64,000 bases of DNA from Ktedonobacterales bacterium (GCA_027451525.1 DAIDJF010000027.1:1-64000), one strand, 5' to 3'; shown: positions 23,729 through 33,292, counted from the first letter of the stretch. Program-made: numbers and translations. The notes: generated by a model not told the origin, from the letters alone.

Positions 23729-26110
23729 TCAGTGGCGTTGGATGAGATTGCGAATGGCGTCGGGCGTCAGCGGCATGTGATCGACTTGCACGGCAAAGGG
23801 CGAGAGCGCGTCTTCAAGGGCCGCTGCCATCAATGCTGGAACGGGAATACACCCCGCTTCGCCCGCACCCTTAACGCCAAGCGGATTGATGGGCGAAGGC
23901 GTCTCGATGTGGTCAACCTCGATATGGGGGACTTCGCTGGCATAGGGGATCAGAAAATCGAGGTAGTTGGCGTTGAGTAATTGCCCATACTCATCGTAGG
24001 CCAGATGCTCATAAAATGCGCCCCCGATACCCTGCGCGACGCCGCCGTAAATCTGACCTTCGACCACCATCGGATTGACCAGTTTACCACAATCATGCAC
24101 AACAACATATTTCGGTATCGTCACGATGCCTGTCTGGATATCGACCTCGATGATCGCCGCGTGAATGCCACTGGCAAAGGTGGCATGTGGCGGGCTGAAG
24201 TAGCGCACAAGTTCTAAGCCCGGCTCCTCACCGGGAGGCAGGGGCGGACCTGGACGTTGTGGCAGCGCAGTGGGCAGGTCCGCTGCACTCGCACCGTAGG
24301 CATAGCGGATTGGGTTGGAGAGAATTGAGAGCGCGGCGAGCGAGAGACCGCGCGAGGGACTGCCCTTGACGCGCACACGCCCATCGACGAGTTCCATATC
24401 TTCGGGCGCGACCTCTAGGGCGTAAGCCGCGATCTTGATGGCCTTCTCTTTAATAGCTTCAGCCGTCAGCGCGATGGCATTGCCCGCGACAACCATGGCG
24501 CGACTGGCATACGTGCCCGTGCCCCAATGGAAGCGATGCGTGTCGCCCGTCGTGATATGCACCTGCTCAATATCAATACTCAGGATTTCCGCGACAATCT
24601 GGGCAAAGGTTGTCTGATGGCCCTGACCCTGGGAAGAGACACCTGTCGCCACATGCACCTGTCCGTGATTGTCAACGGAGATGTGCGCTCCCTCGTAAGG
24701 ACCGATGCCCGTGCCTTCGACGTAACAGCCAATGCCGACGCCGAGATAGCGTCCCTGCGCGCGTGCCTCCTGCTGCTGAGCGCGAAAATAGTCGTAATCA
24801 ATCATTTCTAGCACACGTTGCAGGCTGGCCGGATAGTCGCCGCTATCATAAAGCGTGGGCAGACCATCCTGAAAGACAAGGCCAAGATCGTAGGGAAACT
24901 CTTCAGGTTGAATAAAATTGCGGCTGCGTATCTCCGCGCGGTCGATATCAAGCTGATCGGCGGCGTAGTCCAGCACACGCTCGATAGCGAAAACGCCCTG
25001 GGGACGACCCGCACCACGATAGGGACTGACAGGCGTGCGATTGGTATAGACAACGGTCGCATCAGAGTAGTACGCTGGCAACTTGTAGGGACCAGGCAAT
25101 TGGCAGGCCGTAATGACGGGCACAATAATCCCATACGGGCAATACGCTCCTGTATCGTGCCAAAAGGTATCGCGCAAGCCTAAGATATGCCCCTCGTCAT
25201 CCATCGCAACCGCGATATCATGCAGTTGACCACGCTCGTGATTGGAGGCCAACATATGTTCGCGGCGATCTTCAATCCACTTGACGGGCCGCCCCAAGCG
25301 CATCGCGGCTAGCGGGACAAGAACCTCTTCTGAGTAGAAGAGCATAATTTTGACGCCAAAGCCGCCGCCCATATCGGGTGTTGTGACGCGCACATTCTCG
25401 GCAGGCAAACCAAAAAGAACCGCCAGACCGTTGCGAATAGAGATTGGTCCCTGTGTGCTGTCCCATACGGTAAGTATGCGCTCAAATGCGTCAAAACGGG
25501 CGATAACGCCGCGTGTCTCTAATGGCTGGCTGGCACTGCGCTCGATGAAGACGCGCCGCTGAAATACATGGGGAGCATTGGCAAAGGCAGCATCAATATC
25601 ACCAACCTGTTGCACGAGATGGGCCGCGATATTATTGGGCGTATCGGGATGAAGCAGCGGCGTCTCAGGCGCGACAATCGTATCCAGGGCCTGTGGGCTG
25701 ACAACGGATAGCGGTTCGTACTCGACCTCAATGAGATCAAGCGCGTCTTCCGCGATATAACGATCACTGGCAACGACGAAGGCAACCGCCTCACCCGCGT
25801 AGCGCACGGTATCTTTTGCCAGCGCGTACTGTGTGTGGGGATGCGTCAGCGCGGGATGGGGGATTAAGAGCGGTAAGGGTTCTAACGCTACGTTTAGATC
25901 GTGATAGGTCAGAACGAGTTCGACACCCACGAGTTGTTGCGCGCGACTTGTATCAATCGAGAGAATGCGCGCATGAGCATAGGGACTGCGCAGAACGGCG
26001 GCATGGAGCATATCGGGTAGCTCGATGTCGTCAATATAGGTGGCGTTGCCTGTCAGGAAACGCGGGTCTTCTTTACGTGTGACAGGTAGACCGAAGGAAC
26101 GTGTGGTCAT
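23729..26110 (-). CDS. Molybdenum hydroxylase large subunit (xanthine dehydrogenase/CoxL family, form-II-type)
   Basis: 793 residues, the molybdopterin-binding subunit of a three-subunit hydroxylase. The start RKEDPRFLTGNATYIDDI, the central QGPISIRNGLAVLFGLP with MGGGFGVK, and the late GAGEAG motif with the catalytic glutamate are all present. The active-site loop reads S-P-Y-R-G-A-G-R, the form II pattern (AYRGAGR), not AYxCSFR of true CO dehydrogenase. So it probably hydroxylates an organic substrate; CO oxidation is unlikely. GGAGGCGA precedes the ATG. Order of the operon is FAD, FeS, Mo subunit. No maturation genes (coxD/coxE-like) are nearby. Confidence 0.9.
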   Translation of the reverse strand: MTTRSFGLPVTRKEDPRFLTGNATYIDDIELPDMLHAAVLRSPYAHARILSIDTSRAQQLVGVELVLTYHDLNVALEPLPLLIPHPALTHPHTQYALAKDTVRYAGEAVAFVVASDRYIAEDALDLIEVEYEPLSVVSPQALDTIVAPETPLLHPDTPNNIAAHLVQQVGDIDAAFANAPHVFQRRVFIERSASQPLETRGVIARFDAFERILTVWDSTQGPISIRNGLAVLFGLPAENVRVTTPDMGGGFGVKIMLFYSEEVLVPLAAMRLGRPVKWIEDRREHMLASNHERGQLHDIAVAMDDEGHILGLRDTFWHDTGAYCPYGIIVPVITACQLPGPYKLPAYYSDATVVYTNRTPVSPYRGAGRPQGVFAIERVLDYAADQLDIDRAEIRSRNFIQPEEFPYDLGLVFQDGLPTLYDSGDYPASLQRVLEMIDYDYFRAQQQEARAQGRYLGVGIGCYVEGTGIGPYEGAHISVDNHGQVHVATGVSSQGQGHQTTFAQIVAEILSIDIEQVHITTGDTHRFHWGTGTYASRAMVVAGNAIALTAEAIKEKAIKIAAYALEVAPEDMELVDGRVRVKGSPSRGLSLAALSILSNPIRYAYGASAADLPTALPQRPGPPLPPGEEPGLELVRYFSPPHATFASGIHAAIIEVDIQTGIVTIPKYVVVHDCGKLVNPMVVEGQIYGGVAQGIGGAFYEHLAYDEYGQLLNANYLDFLIPYASEVPHIEVDHIETPSPINPLGVKGAGEAGCIPVPALMAAALEDALSPFAVQVDHMPLTPDAIRNLIQRH

Positions 26111-26112
26111 AG

Positions 26113-26661
26113 CTATTCGCCTCCCGCTGTCAATGCTGGCATTTCATCTGTAGCATCAAGAGATTGAGCCTGGATCAATGAGCGCACAGCGGCGACGATA
26201 CCCTGATAACCCGTGCAGCGACAGAGATTGCCAGCCAGCGCGGTACGAATCTCTTCGTCGCTCATGGTTGGAGACGGATGAGTTTGCAAAAAGGCATAGG
26301 TGTTTATGAGAAAACCAGAGGTGCAGAAACCACATTGTAGCGCGTGGTGGGCGAGAAAGGCTTGCTGAATAGGATGCAGCGTGCCATCAGGGTGAGCCAA
26401 TCCTTCGACGGTAAGCAGTTCGCCTCCATCCGCTTGAATGGCGAACATCAGGCATGCACGGATTGGCTCGCCGTTGAAAAGTACCGTGCAGGCTCCGCAG
26501 ACGCCATGTTCACAGCCAACATGTGTGCCTGTCAGATGCAGAGTATGACGCAGGACATCGCTTAATAGCCAGCGCGGTTCGACAAAGGCAGTATGGGCCA
26601 CGCCGTTAACGGTCAAATGTATCTGACGTTTTTCGGGCGTGGGAACAGAAGCATTGCTCAT
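26113..26661 (-). CDS. Molybdenum hydroxylase 2Fe-2S subunit
   Basis: 182 residues. The plant-type 2Fe-2S cluster is bound by the cysteines of CEHGVCGACTVLFNGEPIRACL. The second, helical domain has QCGFCTSGF and NLCRCTGY for the other cluster. All eight ligands are present. It passes electrons from the Mo site to FAD. The stop codon is 2 nt from the start of the large subunit gene, and its own ribosome-binding site (GAGAGGTGA) lies inside the end of the FAD subunit gene. Confidence 0.93.
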   Translation of the reverse strand: MSNASVPTPEKRQIHLTVNGVAHTAFVEPRWLLSDVLRHTLHLTGTHVGCEHGVCGACTVLFNGEPIRACLMFAIQADGGELLTVEGLAHPDGTLHPIQQAFLAHHALQCGFCTSGFLINTYAFLQTHPSPTMSDEEIRTALAGNLCRCTGYQGIVAAVRSLIQAQSLDATDEMPALTAGGE

Positions 26662-26664
26662 GGA

Positions 26665-27549
26665 TCACCTCTCTCGTGCATGCGCGGAGGCGCGGCTAGT
26701 AGCAAGAGCCAGTGCGCGACTGACAAGCGTGCCAGCGACGGCGCGACGGTAGTCCGCACTCGCATGGATGTCGGTAGTGGGACTGAGATCAGCAATGGCC
26801 TGTTCCGTCGCGGCTCTGAACAGTTCCGCGTCGGGCCTATTGCCTGCGAGCAGTGCTTCAGCTGCGTGCGCACGGATGGGGGTTTCCGCCACGCCAAACA
26901 GGGCAATGTGGGCAACATCAATTGCGCCACTTTCCCGCAATGTTACCTGTAGCGCAACGCCGACCAGCGCGAAATCGCCGTGGCGACGACTCACCTCGAT
27001 GAATGCCACGCCTGAACGTGGGGGGGTAATTGGGAAACGCGCCTCGCTAAGCAACTCCTGGCTGGTCAGAGCCGTTTGCAGTTCGCTTACGAAAAAATCT
27101 TCCGCCGCGATAGTGCGGTTTTCCTGTGCCCCCTCGACATGCACATGACCGCCCAACGCGAGCAGGACGGCGGGAAGCTCAGCGGATGGATCAGCATGGG
27201 CGAGAGAACCGCAGAGCGTACCACGCGAGCGGATGGGGGCATGACCGACGTATGGCATCGCCTCTGCCAGGAGTGGACATAATTGGCGCACGAGAGCCGA
27301 ACGTTCAACCTCACAATGGCGGGTCAACGCGCCGATAACTAGATTACCCGCCATCTCGTGAATATAGGAGAGTGCGGGTAGACGGTTAATATCGACCAGA
27401 TGGGCGGGTTGGGTCAGGCGCATGTTCAGTAAAGGTACAAGGCTCTGACCCCCAGAGAGTATTTTGGCATCATCGCCATACATTTCCAATAAGGCCAGAG
27501 CCTCAGACCGAGAAGCGGGGTCGTGATACGCAAAGCGTGGAGGTTTCAT
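26665..27549 (-). CDS. Molybdenum hydroxylase FAD-binding subunit
   Basis: 294 residues of the CoxM/CutM type. FAD-binding motifs are AKILSGGQSLVPLLNMRL near residue 32 and RGTLCGSLAHADPSAELPA near 110. The second motif normally reads TxGGSLAHADP; here one glycine is replaced by cysteine, a position near the FAD. The C-terminal lobe with SRRHGDFALVGVAL is complete. GGAGG lies about 10 nt before the ATG. First gene of the tight three-gene hydroxylase block, 45 bp after the cyclase-family gene. Confidence 0.92.
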   Translation of the reverse strand: MKPPRFAYHDPASRSEALALLEMYGDDAKILSGGQSLVPLLNMRLTQPAHLVDINRLPALSYIHEMAGNLVIGALTRHCEVERSALVRQLCPLLAEAMPYVGHAPIRSRGTLCGSLAHADPSAELPAVLLALGGHVHVEGAQENRTIAAEDFFVSELQTALTSQELLSEARFPITPPRSGVAFIEVSRRHGDFALVGVALQVTLRESGAIDVAHIALFGVAETPIRAHAAEALLAGNRPDAELFRAATEQAIADLSPTTDIHASADYRRAVAGTLVSRALALATSRASAHARER

Positions 27550-27593
27550 AAAGCGTGTTCCTCCAGTAATACTCTTACTATTTTTACGGTCGT

Positions 27594-28403
27594 TTATTCT
27601 TCGACATAGGCAACAATGCGACAGAAGGCTGCCTCACCGCCCTTGAAACGCCAGGGGTAACACCCAACCCAGACGCGCTGATCCAGGACTTTATCAATTT
27701 CGCCGCCGACGTTTTCCGCGTGGAAGACGAGGTGCGGGAAGAGATGATAATGCATGACCTGATAATCCTTCGTGGGGAAAATCTCTGTCAGGGGTTTGCC
27801 GAGGGCTTTTTCGGCTTCCGCTGCCAGATCAGGGCGCAGACTGCGAATGACGGTATTCATGGGATGGTCCATGGAGCCTGCATCGACGCCGAGCCAGGAG
27901 ATGCCGCGATCAAGCACCCAATCGGCAAATTCGCGTGTAGGACCGGGATGTTTGATAAAATAGCGTGTTTCGTCAGGTTGGCACTCACCGGCCCAGTTGC
28001 TCGGATAATACTTATGGTAGCCAGTATTGACGAACAGAATATCGCCGCGCTCAATATGAATGCCCGTTTTGCGCTCCCATTCCTCAAAATGGGCGGGCGT
28101 GTAGAGACCGTAGTCGCCGATGCCCATTTTCTCAAGGTCTACGATGACCGCTGGACCGACGAGTTTGTCGAGTGGAATGCTGCCAATATCCTGCCCATTA
28201 GTGATGAAATGTAGTGGTGCATCAAGGTGCGTACCGACATGCAGGGTTGAGGAGATATGCTGACCGCCAACTTTATCAAACGCGACGCGCTTAATCCATT
28301 TGATTGTGGGACCATCGTAGGTAGCAAAGCCAGGAGTATGAATATCCCAGTCTTGCGATAAATCAAGCACACGTACATTGCTCAAATCAACAGGACGTAC
28401 CAT
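27594..28403 (-). CDS. Cyclase-family hydrolase (isatin hydrolase / kynurenine formamidase fold)
   Basis: 269 residues. The metal-binding signature H-x-G-T-H-x-D-x-P-x-H is complete in HVGTHLDAPLHF (about residues 70-81). ERGDILFVNTGYHKYY and SWLGVDAGSMDHP follow as in the family. Members are Mn- or Zn-dependent and hydrolyse cyclic amides, formamides or diketones. At 269 residues it is longer than kynurenine formamidases (about 210) and nearer isatin-hydrolase-like proteins. GGGAGGAAA precedes the ATG. It is in line with the hydroxylase operon, so it may open a ring hydroxylated by that enzyme (inference). Confidence 0.85.
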   Translation of the reverse strand: MVRPVDLSNVRVLDLSQDWDIHTPGFATYDGPTIKWIKRVAFDKVGGQHISSTLHVGTHLDAPLHFITNGQDIGSIPLDKLVGPAVIVDLEKMGIGDYGLYTPAHFEEWERKTGIHIERGDILFVNTGYHKYYPSNWAGECQPDETRYFIKHPGPTREFADWVLDRGISWLGVDAGSMDHPMNTVIRSLRPDLAAEAEKALGKPLTEIFPTKDYQVMHYHLFPHLVFHAENVGGEIDKVLDQRVWVGCYPWRFKGGEAAFCRIVAYVEE

Positions 28404-28530
28404 AAACTGTTTCCTCCCGCTTAGTTTGGGGATTACTAGGAATAATAGTCAGTATGCCATAGGGCAAGCAAACGTGTCTTTAGTAAACTTTGCCAATCCT
28501 TCCCACCAATTTTGAGAGAAATCAACAAAA

Positions 28531-29421
28531 TCAGTATTTCATAGCCCAGAGATAGGCCACGACGGAACGTTCAGTACGCAGGTTTTTCTCAACGAGTGGA
28601 CGCATATGCGCGGTAAACTGTTGTGCCTCTTCTGGCGTCAGGACGGCGCGCATGGCATCTCCGATGGTTGGCGCGAGCGGATTCAATGCTGATTGCAGAA
28701 ATGCCTCCCACTTGAGTTGCTGATTAGGGAAACGACGTCCAACATCAGGAATAACCGCCATTTGCAGTTCCATGTACAGCTCTGAGAAGCCCGCCTGTTC
28801 CGCCTTTTCAAAGAGATCACGTTCAGTAAAATTCATCAAATGTGAAAATGTACTCTGATACGCCTTCATAAGTTTTTGCGTAATCTGCTGAATGGGCGCG
28901 GCATCGTAGCCATAGAAGAGATGCGCAGGTTCAGGGTACATGAGAGCGGGAATCGGCTCAAAGAGCGAGAGGCGTCCACGCGGCTTGAGCACGCGATAAA
29001 ATTCCCGTAGCGCGCGTAGCTTATCCTGTACATAGACGAGGACGGAGCGAACAGTCACCACGTCCACAGAGTTCGCCGGAATACTTTCTAGATTGTGCGC
29101 AGGATTATGCACAAACTGGCATTGACCAATCACACCCATCTGCTGCGCAAGTGCCTGACAGTGCTGAAGCAGCGGTTGTGAAATATCGCTAAAAATGACC
29201 TTGCCCGTGGACCCGACGAGAGGGAGTGCGCCAAAGGCAATTAACCCATCGCCGCTACCAATATCGAGTAGCGTATTACCTTCTGCAACAGTGGCGTGCT
29301 GCAACACGGCATCGCGCACCTGAAATAAGGGTTGTAGTATGGCCTTAAGAGCTTCAGGGTCGCCGCCATGACGCTGCTGTAGCAACCATTGCGCCCATTG
29401 ATCTTGTTGTATCGTGGTCAT
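28531..29421 (-). CDS. Class I SAM-dependent methyltransferase
   Basis: 296 residues. Motif I is LLDIGSGDGLIAFGAL, the acidic residue of motif II is in GKVIFSDIS, and the later motif reads SVDVVTVRSVLVYVQDK followed by LREFYRVLKPRGRLSLFEPI. The roughly 110-residue C-terminal extension is helical and unassigned. The ATG at 29421 is 10 nt from AAGGAG; the frame opens 75 nt further upstream without a site. It sits between the cyclase and GntR genes on the same strand. The acceptor substrate is unknown. Confidence 0.82.
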   Translation of the reverse strand: MTTIQQDQWAQWLLQQRHGGDPEALKAILQPLFQVRDAVLQHATVAEGNTLLDIGSGDGLIAFGALPLVGSTGKVIFSDISQPLLQHCQALAQQMGVIGQCQFVHNPAHNLESIPANSVDVVTVRSVLVYVQDKLRALREFYRVLKPRGRLSLFEPIPALMYPEPAHLFYGYDAAPIQQITQKLMKAYQSTFSHLMNFTERDLFEKAEQAGFSELYMELQMAVIPDVGRRFPNQQLKWEAFLQSALNPLAPTIGDAMRAVLTPEEAQQFTAHMRPLVEKNLRTERSVVAYLWAMKY

Positions 29422-29536
29422 CGGAAAATATGCTCCTTGTACGCTATGCAGTACATAATGCCCCCAGATGGAAAGCAATCTTTCACAAGTGACCACGTTT
29501 GGACAGGAATGAAGGTATCTTAACCACTCAAGACCA

Positions 29537-30199
29537 CTAGAATAGCTCGTTTAATAAAGCGCGTGACATATGGATATGTGTACGCATTGCATCAAATGCT
29601 CCTTGCGCATCCCTCTGCTCTAACGCGGTAAGCAATGCTTGATGAGAAACCAGTGTCCCAGGTTGCACGCGCCGTGTCGTGAAGTAGAAACGCCAGAAAC
29701 GCAGGTTATGCCAGAGAATGCGATCAGTGGCATCTTGCAAGTAGGTGTTATGAATAATGCTGGCGAGGAAGCGATGAATGCGCTGGTCATCCTCTAAAAA
29801 GCGCAACACATCGGTCTCCTCGCGGGAGTTCTCCGCTATTTCCACCAAGACGCGCAGTTGCCTGAGATCGTGTTCATTGGCATGTTGTACCGCAAAATAG
29901 GCATTACCGCACTCAATAGACTCGCGAGCCTCGAACAGTTCGCGCACCTGTTCGAGTCCGATGGGAGCGATCATCAAGCCGCGACGGGGCAATACGGTGA
30001 TGAGGCGATCAATCACGAGTCGCGCCACCGCTTCATGGACAGGGGTTCTGCCCAGACCGATCTCGGTCGCCAGCGACATTTCATCAATAGTTGTTCCCGG
30101 TGATAATTGTAAATCAATAATCATCGTGCGTAGCCGCTCATAGGCGATATCGCTGGCGCGTGGCGTCTTTTTATCTTCTAACATTGAAGTTATCTGCAT
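29537..30199 (-). CDS. GntR-family regulator, FadR/FCD subfamily
   Basis: 220 residues. An N-terminal winged helix (SDIAYERLRTMIIDLQLSPG, then MSLATEIGLGRTPVHEAVARL) is joined to an all-helical FCD ligand domain with the DDQRIHRFLASIIHN motif that contributes metal-binding residues. FCD regulators usually sense carboxylic acids. Its position in the middle of the catabolic cluster makes it the likely local regulator; the inverted repeat at the APC permease promoter is a candidate target. Confidence 0.9.
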   Translation of the reverse strand: MQITSMLEDKKTPRASDIAYERLRTMIIDLQLSPGTTIDEMSLATEIGLGRTPVHEAVARLVIDRLITVLPRRGLMIAPIGLEQVRELFEARESIECGNAYFAVQHANEHDLRQLRVLVEIAENSREETDVLRFLEDDQRIHRFLASIIHNTYLQDATDRILWHNLRFWRFYFTTRRVQPGTLVSHQALLTALEQRDAQGAFDAMRTHIHMSRALLNELF

Positions 30200-30280
30200 T
30201 GTTCTCGCACTGAATGTTCAATACTTTATATGACGATAACAAAAAACGTCTGTAGTATATCACGCCTTATAGAGCGAATG

Positions 30281-31060
30281 CTATTCTAGAACGCTGAAAT
30301 AATTGCATGAGATCCCGCCATCGAGTGTGATTGCCTGCCCGGTAAGCCAACCAGCGGCATCCGATGCCAGGAAGAGGGCCAATTCCGCAACATCTTCAGG
30401 TTGCCCGAAGCGTCCCAACGGCACACGATCTAAACGCAACTTGCGCGCCGCAGGATCAGCGAAAAACTGGCGTACATGCTCTGTTTCGATGGGACCGGGG
30501 CACATGGCGTTGGCGCGAATGTTGTCTTTGCCAAACTGCACGGCGAGAGAGTGCGTCAAGGCAACAATCGCGCCTTTACTGGCAGCATAAGCGTCTTGTG
30601 GCTTGATACAACCCATAAAGGCCATAAACGAACTCATGTTGACCACGGCTCCGCCGCCAGCCTGAATGATATGGGGGATGGCATATTTACAACATAACGC
30701 CGTGCCCTGCACATTGATGGCATAGATACGTGCCCAGAGTTGGACATCCATCTCTAACACCGATTCGTCTTGATGCGGCATGACGCCTGCATTGTTGAAC
30801 AGCGTATTGAGACAACCCCACTGCAAAACGGTCGCGGCAACCGCTGCTTGTACAGCACTTTCATCGGTCACGTCCGCCTCTAACGCGAGAGCGTCACCGC
30901 CATTGGCGCGTATCTGGTGTACTGTTTCGTCAGCCTTGTCTTTGAGCATATCGACAACAGCAATGCGCGCCCCTTCCTGTGCAAAGCGTAGTGCGCTTGC
31001 GCGTCCCAACACGCCACCACCACCGGTAAGAAAGACGACCTTGCCCTGTAAGCGTCCCAT
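30281..31060 (-). CDS. SDR-family oxidoreductase
   Basis: 259 residues. The nucleotide motif is TGGGGVLG (classical T-G-x3-G-x-G), NNAGV follows, and the catalytic Ser-Tyr-Lys are in NMSSFM and YAASK. The C-terminus reads GQAITLDGGI, as expected for classical NAD(P)-dependent members. The ATG at 31060 has GAGGT 5 nt upstream; a TTG 15 nt earlier opens the frame. It starts right after the terminator that follows the glutamine-synthetase-like gene. Substrate unknown. Confidence 0.88.
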   Translation of the reverse strand: MGRLQGKVVFLTGGGGVLGRASALRFAQEGARIAVVDMLKDKADETVHQIRANGGDALALEADVTDESAVQAAVAATVLQWGCLNTLFNNAGVMPHQDESVLEMDVQLWARIYAINVQGTALCCKYAIPHIIQAGGGAVVNMSSFMAFMGCIKPQDAYAASKGAIVALTHSLAVQFGKDNIRANAMCPGPIETEHVRQFFADPAARKLRLDRVPLGRFGQPEDVAELALFLASDAAGWLTGQAITLDGGISCNYFSVLE

Positions 31061-31073
31061 TAAGCACCTCTTC

Positions 31074-31123
31074 AAAAAAGGGGCAAAGAGAGCATATTCA
31101 CACCATTGTAAATATGCTCTCTT
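31074..31123 (-). terminator. Terminator after the glutamine-synthetase-like gene
   Basis: AAGAGAGCATATT pairs perfectly with AATATGCTCTCTT; on the minus strand GCCCCTTTTTT follows. It begins 3 bp past the stop codon at 31126 and ends just before the next SDR start, so it should divide the cluster into two transcripts or partially attenuate the downstream genes. Confidence 0.8.
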
Positions 31124-31125
31124 GC

Positions 31126-32475
31126 TTAGAATTTGTAGAAATGGTTGCGAATCTCGAAATCAGTATCCTGCGCGGCAAACGCCTCGGCCTCAGAGCGGCG
31201 CACGGCGAGATAAGAACGGCGCATTAGATCGCCCATCGCGTTCATCAGCACGTGATCACGTTCAAGGGCGTCAAGCGCGTCGGTCATCGTTGTGGGCAAG
31301 CGCACAATATGGTTGTGTTCGCGTTCGGCCTCACTGAGTTTCGCGGGGTCGTGCTCACATGGCGCACCAGGATCAAGTTGCCGTTGAACCCCGTCCAGGC
31401 CAGCAGCAACCAACGCACCCAGGGCGATGTAGGGATTGGAACTGGCGTCAACGGATTTCAGTTCGAGGTTGTAGGTCTGCTCTTCGCGTCCCCAGAAGGG
31501 CGAGACGACACGCACCGCCGCTTCGCGATTATCAAAACCCCAGGCCGTGTAGGCAGAACTCCATGCTTGTGGTTGCAGCCTGCGGTACGAATTATAGCTG
31601 GGGCAGGTTAAGGCGAGCAACGCGGGCAGATGCGCGAGGATACCAGCAATAAAGTGGCGTCCGAGCTGGCTCAAGCCGCGTGCATCGTGTGGATCATAGA
31701 GCAGGTTGCGCCCACTCGCGTTCTCCCAGAGGCTAAAGTGCAGGTGACAACCGCTGCCGATAGCATCAGGGAAGGGTTTGGGGGCAAAGCTGGCGAGCAA
31801 GCCATGCTGTAAAGCGACGCCACGAATAGTATCGCGCAGCTTGATCTGGTTATCGGCGGCGCGCACGCCCTCGACATGCCGCACCGATATTTCCAGTTGC
31901 CCTGGGCCATATTCATTAATGGCCTGCTCGACGATGATACCCTGTTCGGTGAGGGCCTTCACCATGTCATGCATGATCTGTGCCGAGAGGTCCAGGCCAA
32001 TTGAGCTGTAGACCGGGGCATGATCGAAAGGTAGATACGTACCATCCTGCTCACGAGCCAGATAAAACTCGTTTTCAAAGGTGGCTTCGACCGTAATGCC
32101 CAGCTTAGCCGCCTGCGCAAGCATATCTTTGAGGAATATGCGTGGACACGCGCCCCAGTTCTGATGATTGTGATCAAGCTGGTCACAAATAATGCTGGCA
32201 CTGCTGGGCGTCCAGGGCAAGATGCTAAACGTCTCCGCGTCCGGCACGAGACGAATTTCACCCACTGGCTCCATGCCCTCGACATCAACCAATTGCTCAA
32301 GCAGGTTCATCGCCATTTGCGCGCGTGTCAGGCCCAGGCCCTCGTGGAGCTTGTCGGCAAGATGGGCGACATGGATAACTTTTGCGCGCGTTATGCCACT
32401 ATGATCGCAATAGAGAAAACGGACGAATTGGATACCAGCGGCATGCGCTCGCTGAAGCACGTCTGCATTGTTCAT
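31126..32475 (-). CDS. Glutamine-synthetase-family ligase (GlnA-like / gamma-glutamyl-amide synthetase type)
   Basis: 449 residues. The N-terminal beta-grasp part reads VRFLYCDHSGITRAK. Catalytic-domain motifs are ENEFYLA, EYGPGQLEIS, GCHLHFSLW, the R/W-rich AYTAWGFDNREAAVRV, and ELKSVDASSNPYIALGAL, where the usual arginine of E-x-R is lysine. Such catabolic relatives (PuuA, IpuC, aniline and ethanolamine enzymes) add glutamate to amines. I prefer the ATG at 32475; a TTG at 32499, 2 nt past the previous stop, is the other option, and GAGAG lies between. Which amine is joined is unknown. Confidence 0.85.
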   Translation of the reverse strand: MNNADVLQRAHAAGIQFVRFLYCDHSGITRAKVIHVAHLADKLHEGLGLTRAQMAMNLLEQLVDVEGMEPVGEIRLVPDAETFSILPWTPSSASIICDQLDHNHQNWGACPRIFLKDMLAQAAKLGITVEATFENEFYLAREQDGTYLPFDHAPVYSSIGLDLSAQIMHDMVKALTEQGIIVEQAINEYGPGQLEISVRHVEGVRAADNQIKLRDTIRGVALQHGLLASFAPKPFPDAIGSGCHLHFSLWENASGRNLLYDPHDARGLSQLGRHFIAGILAHLPALLALTCPSYNSYRRLQPQAWSSAYTAWGFDNREAAVRVVSPFWGREEQTYNLELKSVDASSNPYIALGALVAAGLDGVQRQLDPGAPCEHDPAKLSEAEREHNHIVRLPTTMTDALDALERDHVLMNAMGDLMRRSYLAVRRSEAEAFAAQDTDFEIRNHFYKF

Positions 32476-32501
32476 AACATCTGTACTGCTCTCTGTCAAA
32501 A

Positions 32502-33251
32502 CTACAACATGACATCGCCACCGTTGGGACCGAGAATCTGCCCCACGTAGTATGAGGCGTCGTCAGAGGCGAGAAAGACAGCCGTGGGCGCAACCTCGCT
32601 GACCTCGCCAAAGCGACCAATGGGCAGTTCTGCCAGCTTTGCCGCCTTCCACTCCTCCGTTTCAGAAGCCATTAAATCGGTGAGAATGGGACCAGGGGCA
32701 ATACCGTTGACAAGTACATTGCGTGTCGCGACCTCACGGGCGAGGGCTTTTGTGAAGGCGATTACGCCGCCCTTACTCGCGCTATAGTGGGCAACTTCAC
32801 GTCCGCCGATGTAGCCGAGCTGCGAGGCGATATTGATGATGCGCCCGGAACCCTGGGCCAGCATATGCGGCAGCACAAAGCGCGTGCAGAGGAAGGTGCC
32901 ACGCAGATTAACATTCAGCACGCGATCCCAGTCGGCAATGGGCAGGTCCTCTACCAGCGATTGCGTGAAGATACCTGCATTATTAACCAGTATATCAATA
33001 TGCCCAAATGTCTGCAAGGCGGTCGTGACCATCGCCTGCACCTGCTGCTCATTAGCAACATCGGTTTGCACGTAACATGTACTGCGTCCCATTTGCGTAA
33101 TGGCATCAATTACAGCCGTGGCCTGTTCTTGTGCGGCGATATCGGCAATGACGACGTTCGCGCCTTCTTTGGCAAATGCTTCGGCAATCCCGCGTCCGAT
33201 GCCATTCGCGCCGCCTGTGACGATGGCGACTTTTCCTGTCAGTCTATTCAT
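32502..33251 (-). CDS. SDR-family oxidoreductase (FabG-like)
   Basis: 249 residues. TGGANGIGRG binds the cofactor, DIAAQ suggests NAD preference at the end of strand 2, NNAGIF is present, and the catalytic residues lie in NIASQ and YSASK. The C-terminus GQILGPNGGDVML is unusual, because the family normally ends in D-G-G. The same-strand neighbours are an isochorismatase-family gene (41 bp upstream) and the glutamine-synthetase-like gene (immediately downstream). Confidence 0.88.
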   Translation of the reverse strand: MNRLTGKVAIVTGGANGIGRGIAEAFAKEGANVVIADIAAQEQATAVIDAITQMGRSTCYVQTDVANEQQVQAMVTTALQTFGHIDILVNNAGIFTQSLVEDLPIADWDRVLNVNLRGTFLCTRFVLPHMLAQGSGRIINIASQLGYIGGREVAHYSASKGGVIAFTKALAREVATRNVLVNGIAPGPILTDLMASETEEWKAAKLAELPIGRFGEVSEVAPTAVFLASDDASYYVGQILGPNGGDVML

Positions 33252-33292
33252 CGCGCTACTACTCTTTCTCTGTCTGATAACGGATCGTGATG

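Noticed and set aside
23729-26110. Calling the large subunit true carbon monoxide dehydrogenase (coxL)
   Set aside because: The active-site loop lacks the AYxCSFR motif of form I; it reads PYRGAGR.
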